DNA of 64,000 nucleotides from the NCBI GenBank assembly GCA_030715195.1, contig JAUYVI010000009.1:1-64000 (forward strand). The letters run 5' to 3'. Both the position numbers and the translations under genes were made by a program. Of the stretch, positions 14,101-20,982 are shown piece by piece. This DNA comes from Dongia sedimenti (GTDB lineage: Bacteria; Pseudomonadota; Alphaproteobacteria; Dongiales; Dongiaceae). The notes under the pieces are model-generated. The model searched no databases and was not told the DNA's origin. It saw only the letters and a list, made by a program, of their open reading frames with translations. Within the stretch, counting starts at the first letter, position 1, and every line of letters begins with the position of its first letter.

Positions 14101-17100
14101 AACTTTGATGACGAGCTCTGGGGCCTCGGCTCCGCCGCCAGCTACCTGATCGGCGGCAAGGGCAATGACACGCTACATGGCGGCACCGGCAACGACCGCT
14201 ACGACATCGACAGCGCCGGCGACGTCATCACCGACCTCGGCGGCACCGACGTGATCGAAACCTGGAACTCGCTGAGCCTCGCCGGCTACGCGATGATCGA
14301 GAACCTGACCGCAAACGGCGCGGCAGGCCTCACCCTGACGGGCAACACCCTGGCCAACGTCATCACCGGCAATGCCGGCAATGACACCCTGGATGGCGGT
14401 GTGGATGCCGCGGTCGATACGCTCCTGGGCGGCCTCGGCAACGACACCTATCTCATCCGTACCCTGAATGACGTCGTCACCGAAGCGGCTTCCTCCGGCA
14501 CCGACACCGCCATCGTCTATGCCTCGGGCTACAAGGTCGACAGCAATGTCGAGATCGCCAAGATCGCCGACGGCCTCGCCAACATGACCCTCTGGGCCAA
14601 CGCCGCCGGCGGCACGCTCATCGGCAACGACACCGACTACAACAATTTCTTCGCCGGAGCCGGCGTCGATATCATTGATGGCAAGGGCGGCGCAGACTAC
14701 GTCGACTACTCATCCTCAACCGCGGCGGTTGCCATCAATCTCGCGACCGGCATGGCTTCCGGCGGCTATGCCGCCGGCGACAAGCTGATCTCGATCGAGC
14801 ATCTGCTCGGCACCGCCTATGCCGACACGCTCACCGGCGATAGTGGAGCCAACACCCTGTACGGGTATAGCGGCAACGACATCCTCGACGGCGGCACTGG
14901 CAACGATATCATGATCGGCAATGCCGGCGACGACACCTACTACGTCGACAACGTCAACGACATCGTAACCGAAGCCGTCGGCGAAGGCACTGCTGACACC
15001 GTGAGGTCTACGCTCGCGGCCTACACCCTAACCGCTAACGTCGAGAATCTGACCCTGATCGGCGCCAACAATGGCTCCGCGACCGGCAACGGCCTCACCA
15101 ACACCATCACCGGAGACGCCACCGACAACACCCTAGACGGAGGCCTCGATAGCGTGGCCGACACGCTGGCCGGCGGCGCAGGCAACGACACTTACTATGT
15201 CCGAAGCGCCCTCGACGCAATCAGTGAAGCCGCATCGGCCGGCAACGATACTATGATCGCCATGGTCTCCGGCATCACCGGTGCCGCCAACATCGAGTAC
15301 CTGAAACTCGACGATGCGGCCGGAGCTGGCGCCACCATCACCGCGGGCGCCAATACGATCAAGACCTATGCCAACAGCCTTGGTTCGAAGCTCGTCGGCA
15401 GCGCCGGCAGTGAAGTCCTGCTCTCCGGCACCGGTGCCGATACCTTTACCGGCAACGGCGGGACTGATGTCGTCTCCTACGATACGGCCTCCGCCGCGGT
15501 GAAGGCGACCCTCGGCGGTATTACCGGTGGTAGCCAGGCCGGACAAGCCACTGGCGACATCTACAACACCGTGGAAGGCCTCGAAGGATCCGCCTTCGAC
15601 GACGAGCTCTGGGGCCTCGGCTCCGCCGCGAGCTACCTGATCGGTGGCAGGGGCAACGACAAGCTCTATGGCGGCACTGCCAACGACCGCTTCGACGTCG
15701 ACAGCCTCGGAGACGTGATCACCGACCTCGGCGGTACCGACCTCGTCGAAGCCAGCATCTCATACAGCCTTGCCGGCCTCGCGGGCATCGAGAACCTGAC
15801 CTTGAACGGATACGGCAATATCAACGGCACCGGAAGCTCGATCGTCAACGTCATCATCGGCAACACCGGCGACAATAGTCTCGATGGCGGCGGTGCCGAT
15901 GGCGTGGTCGACTCGCTCACCGGCGGTGACGGCAACGACACATACGTTCTCTGGAACATCGACACAGTCACCGAGACATCAACCGGCGGCACCAACGATA
16001 CGGTCGAGATCCGTTTCGCCGGCACGACCTACACGGCCACCAACTACATCGAGACGGTGAAGATCGCGGCCGGCGTCGCCGCCGGAACAATCGCCGCCGC
16101 CTCTACCGGCAGCACGGTCTACGGCAACGAGCTCAACAACAGCATCAACGGCAATATCTCCAACGACGTGCTGATCGGGGGCGCCGGCGCTGACGCCCTC
16201 AACGGGGGATCGGGCCAGAACTTTGCTTCCTACGAAACGGCTGGCAAGCAGGCCGGCGGCGGCTATGACGGCGTCATCGCAAGCTTCGCCAACACCTCCC
16301 TCAATACCGGCGACGCGTTGGGCGATACCTATCTCAACCTCCAAGGCCTCAAGGGCTCCGCCTACAACGACAAGCTTTATGGCTTTGCCGCTTCCAGCTC
16401 GATCCTGGACGGTGGGCAGGGTGATGATCTCCTGACCGGCGGCACCGCCGCGGACACCTATTACATCGACAGCCTCGGCGATACCGTCGTCGAAGCGGGC
16501 GCCGGCGGCGTTGATGCAGTCTTCGCCTCGGCGAGCGGCTACACCCTCTCCGCGAACGTCGAAAACCTGACCTTGATCGCCGGGGCGCTCGTCGGTACCG
16601 GCAACGACCTTGCCAACTCCATCAATGGCACCACCAGCAACAACACGTTGGACGGCGGCGTCGAAGGCGTTGCGGCCAATGACACCCTCGTCGGCAAGGC
16701 CGGTGACGACACTTACATTCTGCGCAACGCGGGCGATGTCGTGACCGAGCTTGGCGGCGAAGGCAATGACACGGTCGAGGTCCGCTTCGCGGGCTCGGCC
16801 TACACCGTCGCCAACTATGTGGAAACGGTGAAAATCGCGGCCGGCGTGTCCGCGGGTACCATCACCGCCAACGGCCAGGGCATGACGATGATCGGCAACG
16901 AACTCGCCAACACCCTCGTCGGCGGCGCACTAAATGACATCTTCGACGGTGGCGCCGGCGCCGACAGCTTCACCGGAAACGGCGGATCCGACACCGTGAC
17001 ATATGCCAATGCCACCGACTATGTCATCGCCGACATGACCAAGATTGCCGGTTCCTACGGTGATGCGCTCAATGACACCTTCAACACGGTCGAAAACCTG

Positions 17101-17625
17101 GTCGGATCGGCTTTCAACGACACGCTCACTGGCGACGCCGGTTCCAACGCTCTCTATGGCAGTTCAGGCGATGACAATCTCGATGGCGGCGCCGGCAACG
17201 ACGTCCTGGTCGGCGGTGCTGGCAATGATTTGCTCACCGGCAGCGCCGGATCCGACATCTATCAGATCGGCCGCGGCGAAGGCTACGACACCATCGGCAA
17301 CGCCCACTCCGACACGCTCGCCGACACCTTACAGTTCGGCGCCAGCATCGACGAGAGCCAGCTCTGGTTCAAGCGCAACGGCAACGACCTGGAGATCTCC
17401 GTCATCGGCACAGCCGACGGCGCCAAGATCTCTAACTGGTACGCCGGTGCCCAGAACCAACTCGCCATCATTAAAGACGCCTCCGGGCACACCCTGATCG
17501 CGGCCAACGTCGAAGCCCTGGTCGCCGCTATGGCCGCCTTCTCGGTTCCTCCAGTCGGTCAGACGACCCTCGACGCCGGTCAGGCCCAAGTCCTGCAGCC
17601 CGTCATTGCAGCAAGCTGGAGCTGA
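2194..17625 (+). CDS. Giant RTX protein with N-terminal class 3 lipase domain, type I secreted
   Basis: 5143 aa. Residues 1 to about 300 form a class 3 lipase-like domain with GHSLGG at 137-142 (nucleophile Ser139), likely acid Asp199 or Asp201 in VIDGDVIS, and a candidate His252. Residues about 399-590 are an Asp-rich EF-hand-like region common in alphaproteobacterial RTX proteins. About 22 repeats of ~56 aa follow (roughly 625-1880), then a DUF4214-like segment (about 1980-2080). RTX nonapeptides of GGxGxDxLx type run to about residue 5025, interrupted near 2877-2970 by an FG-GAP/VCBS-like stretch with two DxDGDG motifs. The last ~100 residues resemble the haemolysin Ca-binding-related domain and should carry the uncleaved type I secretion signal. 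The first 1.2 kb is lower in GC than the rest, suggesting domain exchange near base 3370. Substrate and target are unknown. Confidence 0.93.
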   Translation: MGIASEFFERALLAKASYSDELTPGMAKTKLYRALQGSFSEQDARALSDKYEVQDVYRGGWKAPGLDWTAFRNRTTGSITIAYRGTNFNGDLSDALGGASADMDIAVSGGTMIAYAASKQLNEYVRKNSFARVDVVGHSLGGFVAIFVARKNPDYVASVTTYEAPRQLGLAGTVYAGVARLLGIDTEEPQPNVFNFVIDGDVISRWGHLQYGETSTIPNEFIDSEVLGKFLQHSIDYDVEALRGLAQYENYHGPDALLDLLFSSNAQLQFGVRRLSYEYAIPEAPETLLPPELFSELLHTRSQNTPRNNLLRQGDDWVNWANQQIENGSAPSAGYLTHARYQAQVDAAPDAARIAGNGNSGEGNGSTGRERDGGIRDGVHGFDDKPDKRRDPSRPTPGKPIILDLDGTNGVEITQLSQSNQFYETAGDGYQHRTAWAGAGDAVLGVDADGDGKIDQQNEIVFTEWDPTATDDLQALRNVFDTNKNGWLDNGEDANKNGKLDAGEDLNGNGALDTVGDARYGDFKLLITKADGTVETVSLASLVNAIKLAPDAASYELPDGSSIDGQTVFNKNDGTTGTAAAVTLVNEAQGGAKDADQSSVVTDGLGTIITNLMLDAAGKVASKTTTWTSTDGKTRDITFDTNGDGITDRKQHDVTVAGTSPVATIRTITNKNAADVLLDQTVITTYNDGKAVYDRDMSGGGWYTQREERSADGLTITISDLNPDGTAKGSTTTTFTSDHQTRTVGIDIDGDTLALADNITEYKITAGTGGSRIETWTETNRNTSLKSKTIRETDSQGFVKQLKTDADGDLTFETVVDSAAVVTKDGSGAVTQSVVTQDTHNANATLRSSVRTTLSGDGLHVKTETDADGAGGYELTRTDDTVLNAIETGARLQTLLTKDAGGNLLASTEIWKAADGRRRTVETDLNGDGHNEVEETITIDGVGKTTDTVRNLDSAGNLLSRTVTISSDDGLETTVQTDQAGTGSGFDHSTTSKTTILGSGASEILEVSYDSLGHEITSQKTEISADGLSITLSQNLDNDVAYDRVTKDVTTLDNLATGAATYLTRIVEVKSDGGQLLSSTTTETSKDRRHVKVSADSNGDGAIDAVSTSDLASNGERTSVTTAKTESGAKTSETTTKTSANGLVVTTEENLDGDLDIDRKTVDETKIGIDGHKVQTVTVTNQDASTRAQTITDVSDDGLTTIVQADVDGDTDFDQTSTSVTKLLAAGETQTKVTITNQNGGKRSESVSTTSDDGLKVTTTQDFNGDEVIDATTDDITTVNADGSRTRVVTRTDLHGVLDQVSTTTQFDSRFQDIVRQGTGAVPYYETEKHSVEADGDIVSDLKRYDSAHPGSEAYLLNETKTTTTGNGLKTTAATDIDGNGSFDFSATQQTILEADGGTTVIKSREIASGTLIDKTSVTTSGNGLVTVTRTDSDGLSGDDMTRTDTKVLNANGSETLTSVIVAKDGTELLRQTTTTDADKNHVAATTFIGGRKAQVEDVVVNADGRTVDTTQSYNFLGVKIGTKISGATANGLQKTLEYKDADDKTVDLQTLTTVLNADGSTTDTVVETNGAGIVLVNSSRTVSDDGLKIDADMSVYASVGARLKTSDVTTLNADGSKLRATTGTKADGTLLYSGQQTISDDGLVTTTKLSLDNDANYEVVATSTTATDGAKTAEKTFKGKTGALLRTERQITSADGRDTSILIDRDGDGDIDWAEVQIQNQDGSTTSRVKGNAAFGAPAFSTVTTVKTNAAGGTTTTITDWDSADVIDSITTVVESANKLSTTTTFDTDGDGIVDLTDLTGTSKVEIRDDGTVATRDSVRYANGLLARTTVTEQSSDGRTVNQYIDNDGNGIYEQVITQVTESDGSGSTTSIKNNNNTGRFDSASISTHSANGFVLESKNLAAEAKFKDVTTTFAGSNGSYQWVRNVAGAPIATVTHLIDANGIDTWSWNISDTTAWNKTVSTPYLTASGQITIDVETRDRYIEAANALYKTALDREMGGDEMGMLAQYIVNGQLDRTAIANSIISGGEFLSLHNGSVSWTQNVNFAYLNVFGRLPTAAETASYSSLSSANAIVAIAELGRTSGQSIRSDNRDGIAFGTVSYADATAAVSVNLADQGTYYNIKNVIGSAFADTFYSDAKINGTFIGGKGADVFYGYGTSDTASYQGSDKAVTINLATAYQTAVGGVGDEQNDWFSGVENVTGTDFDDKLTGSTADNVLEGGKGVDTIDGAAGNDTASYAGATKGVTVFLNDDAVNGATQAISGTDADGDVLKNIENLTGSSWNDTLTGNGSANVLNGGLGDDLLQGFGGADKFQGGLGFDTVSYKDSAFGVTADMSRFGLSGLNKTGGVGQFGDAAGDTYEGIENLTGSAFNDVLVGTLENNILDGGAKDLTKPGDDTLIGGAGNDVYMFGAGAGRDEIIDNNRGTFDTSYKDVKRTLSSSYSYSSGHWVAKTHQDVWVTDPYTIAVSMQVDDYDIVLTEKAHGDAGQDTLKLRGNLTIADLAFELRGNDLYVGIKTTSPGVTNASEMKDVVRLVNWTDTADQVEVIQFANGQSVNIADFVTNPGPVQYAGIAGGAGNDTLIGAATAVAEKLIGGVGNDTLSGGAGNDRIEGGAGNDTYMFTRGDGWDSMRDEDLQTVTEIVDSYSYDPNYYYNSYNYTYALPSGGTGSGTANVKFTDTGPRLTTATHTVENNAGKDTIAFGTGITLDDLAMRLQGNDLVIALRNNALPDTDFWALKDQMRVENWVSLNDRIETLAFADGTKLDIGQALSLTSGNKEDDILEGTTGIDVISGDGGNDIITGGEGNDNLSGNTGNDFLSGGEGDDSLNGYAGNDTMTGGVGNDTMSGGDGNDTYYVNDIGDTVVEVANSPYTPPAGFTVMGTAELDGDGQTDVLLWNQTANTAQLQTIKSGVGQTPIALPTWSGWAVAGLADLDGDGDKDVLYTAPGQQYAVYLNGTTQASQAYLSGKAADPIGSITDPDGGTDTVIASIDYTLGTYVENLTLTGTGNLNGTGNTLANVIRGNDGNNAIDGGAGNDILIGGKGDDTYVVDSATDVITEAAGEGTDTVVAKISGLTAMANVEVLRLDDAAGAGAMANANAVGSVLVANTLGSKLTGGGGFDTLISGAGKDTLDGGAGAWDVASYANATGAITVTLDTTLGGANSGEAVGDTYANIEGLGGSAFNDTLYGFKAATALLDGGAGADKLYGGSANDVYRVDNLGDQITDLGGTADMVQSYISYSLTTLGGGFIENLMLLGSDDLNATGDAGTNTITGNGGSNTIDGGNDILGDTLIGGDGNDTYLMRSANEIVTETSTGGTNDTIEIRFAGTAYTVATNIETAKIASGIAAGTITGGATAVILIGNELANTLVGGSANDTLIGGAGADNLNGGSGTVDIAAYDTASAGLTINAANTALSSGDAQGDVYTGIEWVRGSAFNDTITASSTVTTIDGGVGADTLIGTAGNDTFVVDNVGDTISDSAGGAADRVFSYIDWTLQSGIENLWLIGGDLKGTGNAAANQITGTDGNNTLDGGVDAANDTLIGGKGNDNYILRSSGDVVTEAAGEGADTVTVTFSGWTNIANIESVKVDDSLAGATVTAYNYAPSTLIASKLGSTLIGASWDDTLIGGIGNDILQGGGYNDTITGDAGNDVIAGGQGADIMDGGDGIDTLDYSADYYGVTVNLKAGTASGTAADGDKFKNFENLTGTVYDDTLTGDDGDNILDGVGGNDTLIGGKGHDTLKGGSGSNTYVIDDADDTIVELGGGGTDTVKTSLASYELRANIENLTFTGNSDAFGKGNDLANTIYGNEGNNTLDGGDGAGTSFATTNDAIYGGKGNDIYVVRNSGDYIYEAANEGTDTEVFTYSGGTVAANIEFGKLDDSAGANATITASGYSIGIYANSLGSNLVGGAGSEMLFSGAGADTFTGNGGSDVANYATAATAVKATLGGIAGGVQAGEAVGDTYNTMEGLAGSNFDDELWGLGSAASYLIGGKGNDTLHGGTGNDRYDIDSAGDVITDLGGTDVIETWNSLSLAGYAMIENLTANGAAGLTLTGNTLANVITGNAGNDTLDGGVDAAVDTLLGGLGNDTYLIRTLNDVVTEAASSGTDTAIVYASGYKVDSNVEIAKIADGLANMTLWANAAGGTLIGNDTDYNNFFAGAGVDIIDGKGGADYVDYSSSTAAVAINLATGMASGGYAAGDKLISIEHLLGTAYADTLTGDSGANTLYGYSGNDILDGGTGNDIMIGNAGDDTYYVDNVNDIVTEAVGEGTADTVRSTLAAYTLTANVENLTLIGANNGSATGNGLTNTITGDATDNTLDGGLDSVADTLAGGAGNDTYYVRSALDAISEAASAGNDTMIAMVSGITGAANIEYLKLDDAAGAGATITAGANTIKTYANSLGSKLVGSAGSEVLLSGTGADTFTGNGGTDVVSYDTASAAVKATLGGITGGSQAGQATGDIYNTVEGLEGSAFDDELWGLGSAASYLIGGRGNDKLYGGTANDRFDVDSLGDVITDLGGTDLVEASISYSLAGLAGIENLTLNGYGNINGTGSSIVNVIIGNTGDNSLDGGGADGVVDSLTGGDGNDTYVLWNIDTVTETSTGGTNDTVEIRFAGTTYTATNYIETVKIAAGVAAGTIAAASTGSTVYGNELNNSINGNISNDVLIGGAGADALNGGSGQNFASYETAGKQAGGGYDGVIASFANTSLNTGDALGDTYLNLQGLKGSAYNDKLYGFAASSSILDGGQGDDLLTGGTAADTYYIDSLGDTVVEAGAGGVDAVFASASGYTLSANVENLTLIAGALVGTGNDLANSINGTTSNNTLDGGVEGVAANDTLVGKAGDDTYILRNAGDVVTELGGEGNDTVEVRFAGSAYTVANYVETVKIAAGVSAGTITANGQGMTMIGNELANTLVGGALNDIFDGGAGADSFTGNGGSDTVTYANATDYVIADMTKIAGSYGDALNDTFNTVENLVGSAFNDTLTGDAGSNALYGSSGDDNLDGGAGNDVLVGGAGNDLLTGSAGSDIYQIGRGEGYDTIGNAHSDTLADTLQFGASIDESQLWFKRNGNDLEISVIGTADGAKISNWYAGAQNQLAIIKDASGHTLIAANVEALVAAMAAFSVPPVGQTTLDAGQAQVLQPVIAASWS
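4069..7830 (+). repeat. About 22 tandem Asp/Thr-rich repeats of ~56 residues inside the giant protein
   Basis: Units recur every 162-183 bp, for example near 4930, 5092, 5263, 5446, 5608, 5776 and 5947. Each has an S-x-DGL-x-TTT turn, a DxDGDxDxD Ca-binding-like loop and an NADGS-x-T connector. The DGDGxxD loops resemble dockerin, EF-hand or thrombospondin-3 Ca loops. The array probably makes a long Ca-stiffened stalk between the lipase head and the RTX body. Copies have diverged and are not identical at the DNA level. Confidence 0.85.
8822..17270 (+). repeat. RTX nonapeptide region with ~250-290-residue super-repeats
   Basis: Dozens of GGxGxDxL-type blocks are separated by recurrent spacer modules. 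From about 11.1 to 16.9 kb a larger unit repeats. It runs TLDGGxDxxxDTLIGG, then GNDTYxxRS, DVVTEA, ANIExxK, TLIGN, a YxxA block, EGLxGSAFND, ITDLGG and IENLTLxG. Spacing is roughly 750-870 bp, with anchors near 12775, 14393, 15127, 15886 and 16651. This points to expansion by duplication of a whole ~270-aa module rather than of single nonapeptides. Confidence 0.85.
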
Positions 17626-18346
17626 GTCGTTACTGAAGCCATAGACCGGAATGATGTCTTCACTGGTTGTGATCCAAGGCGGTGCAGCAACGGCTAACTA
17701 TGAGAACCACCCTTCGGACGACGCCTCATTTGGCCTTCAGTGCCTACAATGAAAGGCCCCAGGCACGCGCGGAACATCCGGTCGTATCGTCTTGTCCGAG
17801 CTTGCAGCGGACAGGTCTGCATATCGCGCTTAGGGGACGTGTATCGGTCCATACGCAGTGCCAATACGCGTCAGGCCAACGCCTTACTATCTTGAGCGTG
17901 ACCTAAACACGCAAACAGGTTTCTATCTGCGCGCCGGTTCCTGTTCCGAGGTCTTGGCTTCTTATCGGTTGCGTTAGCCGGGATCGCTGATTTCAGGGGC
18001 GGCATACACGAGCTCCCATGCCCCTCCCTCATTCTTGGCCAATTGGTGAGCGCGCCGACGTAAGGTCGGAGGTGGCCTTCGAGGACCGGCGCGCAGCGCT
18101 CGAAGGCTTTGCCGACGGCCCCGGAAAGTCGCCGATGATCTTGCTGTCTCAGATCACCGGCTCGATCGACACGGCTCGCGGTTGGTCGGGCAGGGGATCA
18201 ACCTCGAGGTTCGGCTCAGTTCTCAGGAAAGGATAGGGGCCGGTCTCGATTTCGCCTTTCTTGAGCTTGCGGACGGACTTCCGCCGCGGCAATGCCCGCG
18301 AAGAAGTCGAGGGGCGATTCTCGTCGCTATTTAGGGTGCGCATGCA
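17626..18346. other. 720-bp interval without a supportable gene
   Basis: Short open frames exist on both strands, but none has a recognisable family, a good ribosome binding site or the codon pattern of its neighbours. It marks the change from the secretion locus to the mobile region. I see no clear terminator hairpin, tRNA or insertion-sequence end. Confidence 0.5.
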
Positions 18347-18694
18347 TTAGTCCCGGAGATGTTCGATGTCGGCCAAAACCAGCGGACGCAAGGTATCGAC
18401 GGCCTGCTGGACGATTGCCTTCGCTGATTCAGGCGTCTCGCCGTACGGCGGACGTAGATAGACGTGCTCAAGCCGTTCGCGCTCGTCCTCACAGGCCGCA
18501 AATGTCGCGTCGGTCGCGTCGTTCGCAGACAACCCAGTCTTAGCCTGCGCTGGAACGTGCTCCTTAAGGCAGTCGGCGAAGGCGTCAATCCAAGGTTCAA
18601 CCACCCGTTTGAAGTTCGGATCCTCGTCTTGGGCGCTTGCGCAGCCTTGCGATGCGGCCAGCAGCGCTACGCTCAAGGAAAATCGAATGATCAT
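18347..18694 (-). CDS. Small secreted protein, paralogue family A copy 1
   Basis: 115 aa and function unknown. It starts with a signal peptide (MIIRFSLSVALLAASQGC then ASAQDEDP). The mature part carries a W-x-D-x-F-x-DC motif, an A-x-FAACEDERERLEHVY motif, a PPYGETPESA turn and a VDTLRPLVLADIEHLR tail. Two cysteines in the mature part could pair. The ATG at 18694 is preceded by a GCGGGGGATAAC ribosome site and places the signal peptide at the N-terminus; the longer upstream frame has neither. Homologues lie at 22668-23018 and, broken, at 18962-19275. It is divergent from the 68-aa gene at 18735. Confidence 0.75.
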   Translation of the reverse strand: MIIRFSLSVALLAASQGCASAQDEDPNFKRVVEPWIDAFADCLKEHVPAQAKTGLSANDATDATFAACEDERERLEHVYLRPPYGETPESAKAIVQQAVDTLRPLVLADIEHLRD

Positions 18695-18734
18695 AGTTAT
18701 CCCCCGCTCTAATAGACGCATGGTAGCATGACGG

Positions 18735-18941
18735 ATGGACCCGAACGATATCTGGCGCACCGCAAAGCTGATCGTGGATCAGCATGGGATCTTTGCGCCG
18801 CAGGAATGCCGGCGGCGCGCCGACGAGTTCGCCGCCGCAGGTGACACCGATGCTCAAGCCGTCTGGGAGGCGATAAGGCTCGCCGCGGCGGAGCTGCTAG
18901 AGAACGGGCCACCGCAGGACATACCAGGACTGCCGAGTTGA
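18735..18941 (+). CDS. 68-aa conserved hypothetical protein, family B copy 1
   Basis: A small acidic helical protein of unknown function. It is about 80% identical to the protein at 26197-26403: both have the VDQHGIFAPQECRRRADE core, an AVWEAIR helix and an identical ENGPPQDIPGLPS tail. The length and layout resemble DUF6961-type proteins, but I am not certain of that family. The ATG lies just after CATGGTAGCATGACGG, an imperfect inverted repeat also present, with changed bases, before the second copy. It is separated by 40 bp from the divergent secreted-protein gene. Confidence 0.7.
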   Translation: MDPNDIWRTAKLIVDQHGIFAPQECRRRADEFAAAGDTDAQAVWEAIRLAAAELLENGPPQDIPGLPS

Positions 18942-18961
18942 CCTTGTCTAAGCTTCAAACC

Positions 18962-19275
18962 CTAGGTTCCGCGGGATTTTCTGATGGTCTCGAGGACTAG
19001 CGGCTGCAGCCCATCGTTGGTCTGCAGGATGGCTGCCGTCGCGTCTCCGGGAGTCGCGTTCAGGGGTGGTTCTTGCATTTTTAGCCAGACGGCATGCCGC
19101 TGGTCCTGACAGGCATCGATTGCTCGCTCGGCGATAACGTCGGCGGTTTCGGTTGACCGGCTTAGGTCAATCGCGTGCGCTTTGATGCAGTCCGTATAGG
19201 CCTGCATCTCCTTGCCGATCGCCTTGTTGATAGCGTGACTTTCACTGCACCGCAATGGCAAGTACCGGTGATCAT
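18962..19275 (-). pseudogene. Truncated family A copy 3 joined to the start of a GFA-family gene
   Basis: The downstream part (about 19233 to 18962) matches the small secreted family: a YTDCIKAHAIDLS segment like the DC motif, AIDACQDQRH like the AACEDER motif, and a LQPLVLETIRKSR tail. The signal peptide is missing. In its place, read from an ATG at 19275 in another frame, is MITGTCHCGAVKVTL, the usual N-terminus of GFA/CENP-V (glutathione-dependent formaldehyde-activating) proteins. The frames do not match across the join near 19234, so this is a recombination scar rather than a working fusion. A TTG start at 19261 could still give a 99-aa cytoplasmic protein. Confidence 0.6.
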
Positions 19276-19346
19276 ATCGGGACCCTTACGGCATTGAGTG
19301 TAGGACGGAACATAGCCCCCATGGCGAGGCGGCGCGAGGCTTATGC

Positions 19347-20921
19347 CTACGCTCCCCAACTGGCCCTCTTGAGATCGAGACGGGCCGCGCCAACGATAGG
19401 GAGAAGGCTCTCAAGAGAGTCGTACCGGTATCGGCTCCACTTCCTGCTTTTCCCAGAGTAGAATTGGAGCGCCCTAGGCAACCCAAAGGTGGCATGCGGG
19501 AAGATGTAGTAGTCGACGCACGCCCTATTCGCCTCATCCATGCGCGCGGCTACCGTGAAATCTGGCCGGCCTCGGCGGTCGAAACAGACTTGCCATCTAC
19601 GATAACGTGGCTGGCATCGCGCTATGGCAATGGATACGGACAAGTTATCGTTTACCTGCAACAGATGAGTAGAGGCACCGCGAGAAGCAGCGCCACCCGC
19701 GTGGATAATAGTCGCCTTGACCCTTTCAACAAGTTCAAGCCGCACGTTTCGCAGTAGGCGGCCAATCTCCACGGACTTGGCGCCCCGCCTCGGCCCTAGG
19801 CATGCCAGATCGTAAGCCCGAGATAAAGACCCGAACCTAATCTTGTATGCGTTGCTGGATGGCATTCCACCCGCATTGTTGATGGCCAACGCCGATATTT
19901 GCCTCGTCCGTGAATGCAGGGAGCGAAGTTTCTCAAGCATCTCGGCGTCGCTGATGCGTATCAGACGGCGTTGTCTCTCCGCCTGGACAGCGTGAAACTG
20001 CTCTGGGTCAACAAGGGGCACGAAAGCATTTTCTGCCCTGACAAACATTTCGGGCGTATTGATGCAGCGCTTGAGCCCAAGCTTCATGGACACTTGATTG
20101 TAGATATACGTACCCGCGTATTTCTCGCTCGTCAGGATGGCGCGAACTAGATCGTACCTCCACGGCCGACCAAAGTGATTTGATCTTCCTTCGGCGTTAA
20201 GAAGCTTTGCAATTCCAAGTGCGGATTGGCCATCATTGGCATAGAGGTCATAGATCCGCTTAACGACTTCGATTTCCTCAGGGGGGCCCGGAACGAGAAC
20301 GACCCGATCAGTCTGAAGGCTCTTTCTCTGGCCGAACTCAATCAGGCCTTTTGGCCGCCCCTGTTCATCGATCAGCTGCCTGCGCAGGCCATAGCCGGCT
20401 ATTCCTCCTTGGCGAAAGCCGAGGCTCGCAAGCTTGCAATGTCCCACGAAGACCTTGGTTGACAGCTCGCGGCTGTACTCGCCGGCCATGGCTCGCTTCA
20501 TATTCTTCAGGATGGTCGCGACAAGGCTTCCATCGTTCTCGAACGGCTCCGCGCAATAGTGGACTGAAATTCCCGCTTCTTTGCAGATGAACTCGTAATG
20601 GGCGCTCTCGTCGGCGTCCTGAAAGCGACCCCACCGACTGACATCGTAGACCAACACTGCAGCATAGTCGGCGCGTCCTTGCCGGACATCGTCGATAAGC
20701 TGTTTGAGGCCGTGGCGGCGAGCGAAGCTAAGGCCACTCTTTCCTTCATCCGCATAGGTTCGGATGATCGATATTCCGCGGCGCTCCGCGTATGCTTGGA
20801 TGGCGATGGCTTGGTTTTCGGTCGAGTATTTCTGGTGTTCCGTAGACATGCGCACGTACTGCGCAGCCCTTATGGTCACCGGAGGGCCTGGGATGCCGTC
20901 AAAGCCGGGAATGTTCGCCAT
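19347..20921 (-). CDS. Large serine recombinase (site-specific integrase)
   Basis: 524 aa. The N-terminal resolvase domain has the catalytic serine in YVRMSTEHQ (Ser26), followed by QAIAIQAYAERRGISI and the DVSRWGRFQD motif. A recombinase domain follows with GGIAGYGLRR and YDLYANDGQSALGIAKLLN. The C-terminal region contains the MPSSNAYKIRFGSL motif seen in alphaproteobacterial relatives. These enzymes integrate phages or islands without a cofactor. It is the best candidate for mobility of the 18-28 kb region. The ATG at 20921 is about 60 bp from the convergently lying unit's stop at 20983 on the same strand. No obvious att core was found at its 3' end. Confidence 0.9.
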   Translation of the reverse strand: MANIPGFDGIPGPPVTIRAAQYVRMSTEHQKYSTENQAIAIQAYAERRGISIIRTYADEGKSGLSFARRHGLKQLIDDVRQGRADYAAVLVYDVSRWGRFQDADESAHYEFICKEAGISVHYCAEPFENDGSLVATILKNMKRAMAGEYSRELSTKVFVGHCKLASLGFRQGGIAGYGLRRQLIDEQGRPKGLIEFGQRKSLQTDRVVLVPGPPEEIEVVKRIYDLYANDGQSALGIAKLLNAEGRSNHFGRPWRYDLVRAILTSEKYAGTYIYNQVSMKLGLKRCINTPEMFVRAENAFVPLVDPEQFHAVQAERQRRLIRISDAEMLEKLRSLHSRTRQISALAINNAGGMPSSNAYKIRFGSLSRAYDLACLGPRRGAKSVEIGRLLRNVRLELVERVKATIIHAGGAASRGASTHLLQVNDNLSVSIAIARCQPRYRRWQVCFDRRGRPDFTVAARMDEANRACVDYYIFPHATFGLPRALQFYSGKSRKWSRYRYDSLESLLPIVGAARLDLKRASWGA

Positions 20922-20982
20922 AGCGGCCCGCTAGTGACCCCCGACGTGCCGGAGGTCTGGAGGTATTGCGCCAAGCCCGCGA

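Noticed and set aside
19322-19360. GTTGGGGA at the 3' end of the recombinase gene (minus strand) as another tRNA-derived att copy
   Set aside because: Only eight bases agree with the 37-bp repeats and the following GCGTAGG departs from GACGCCA; chance is likely.
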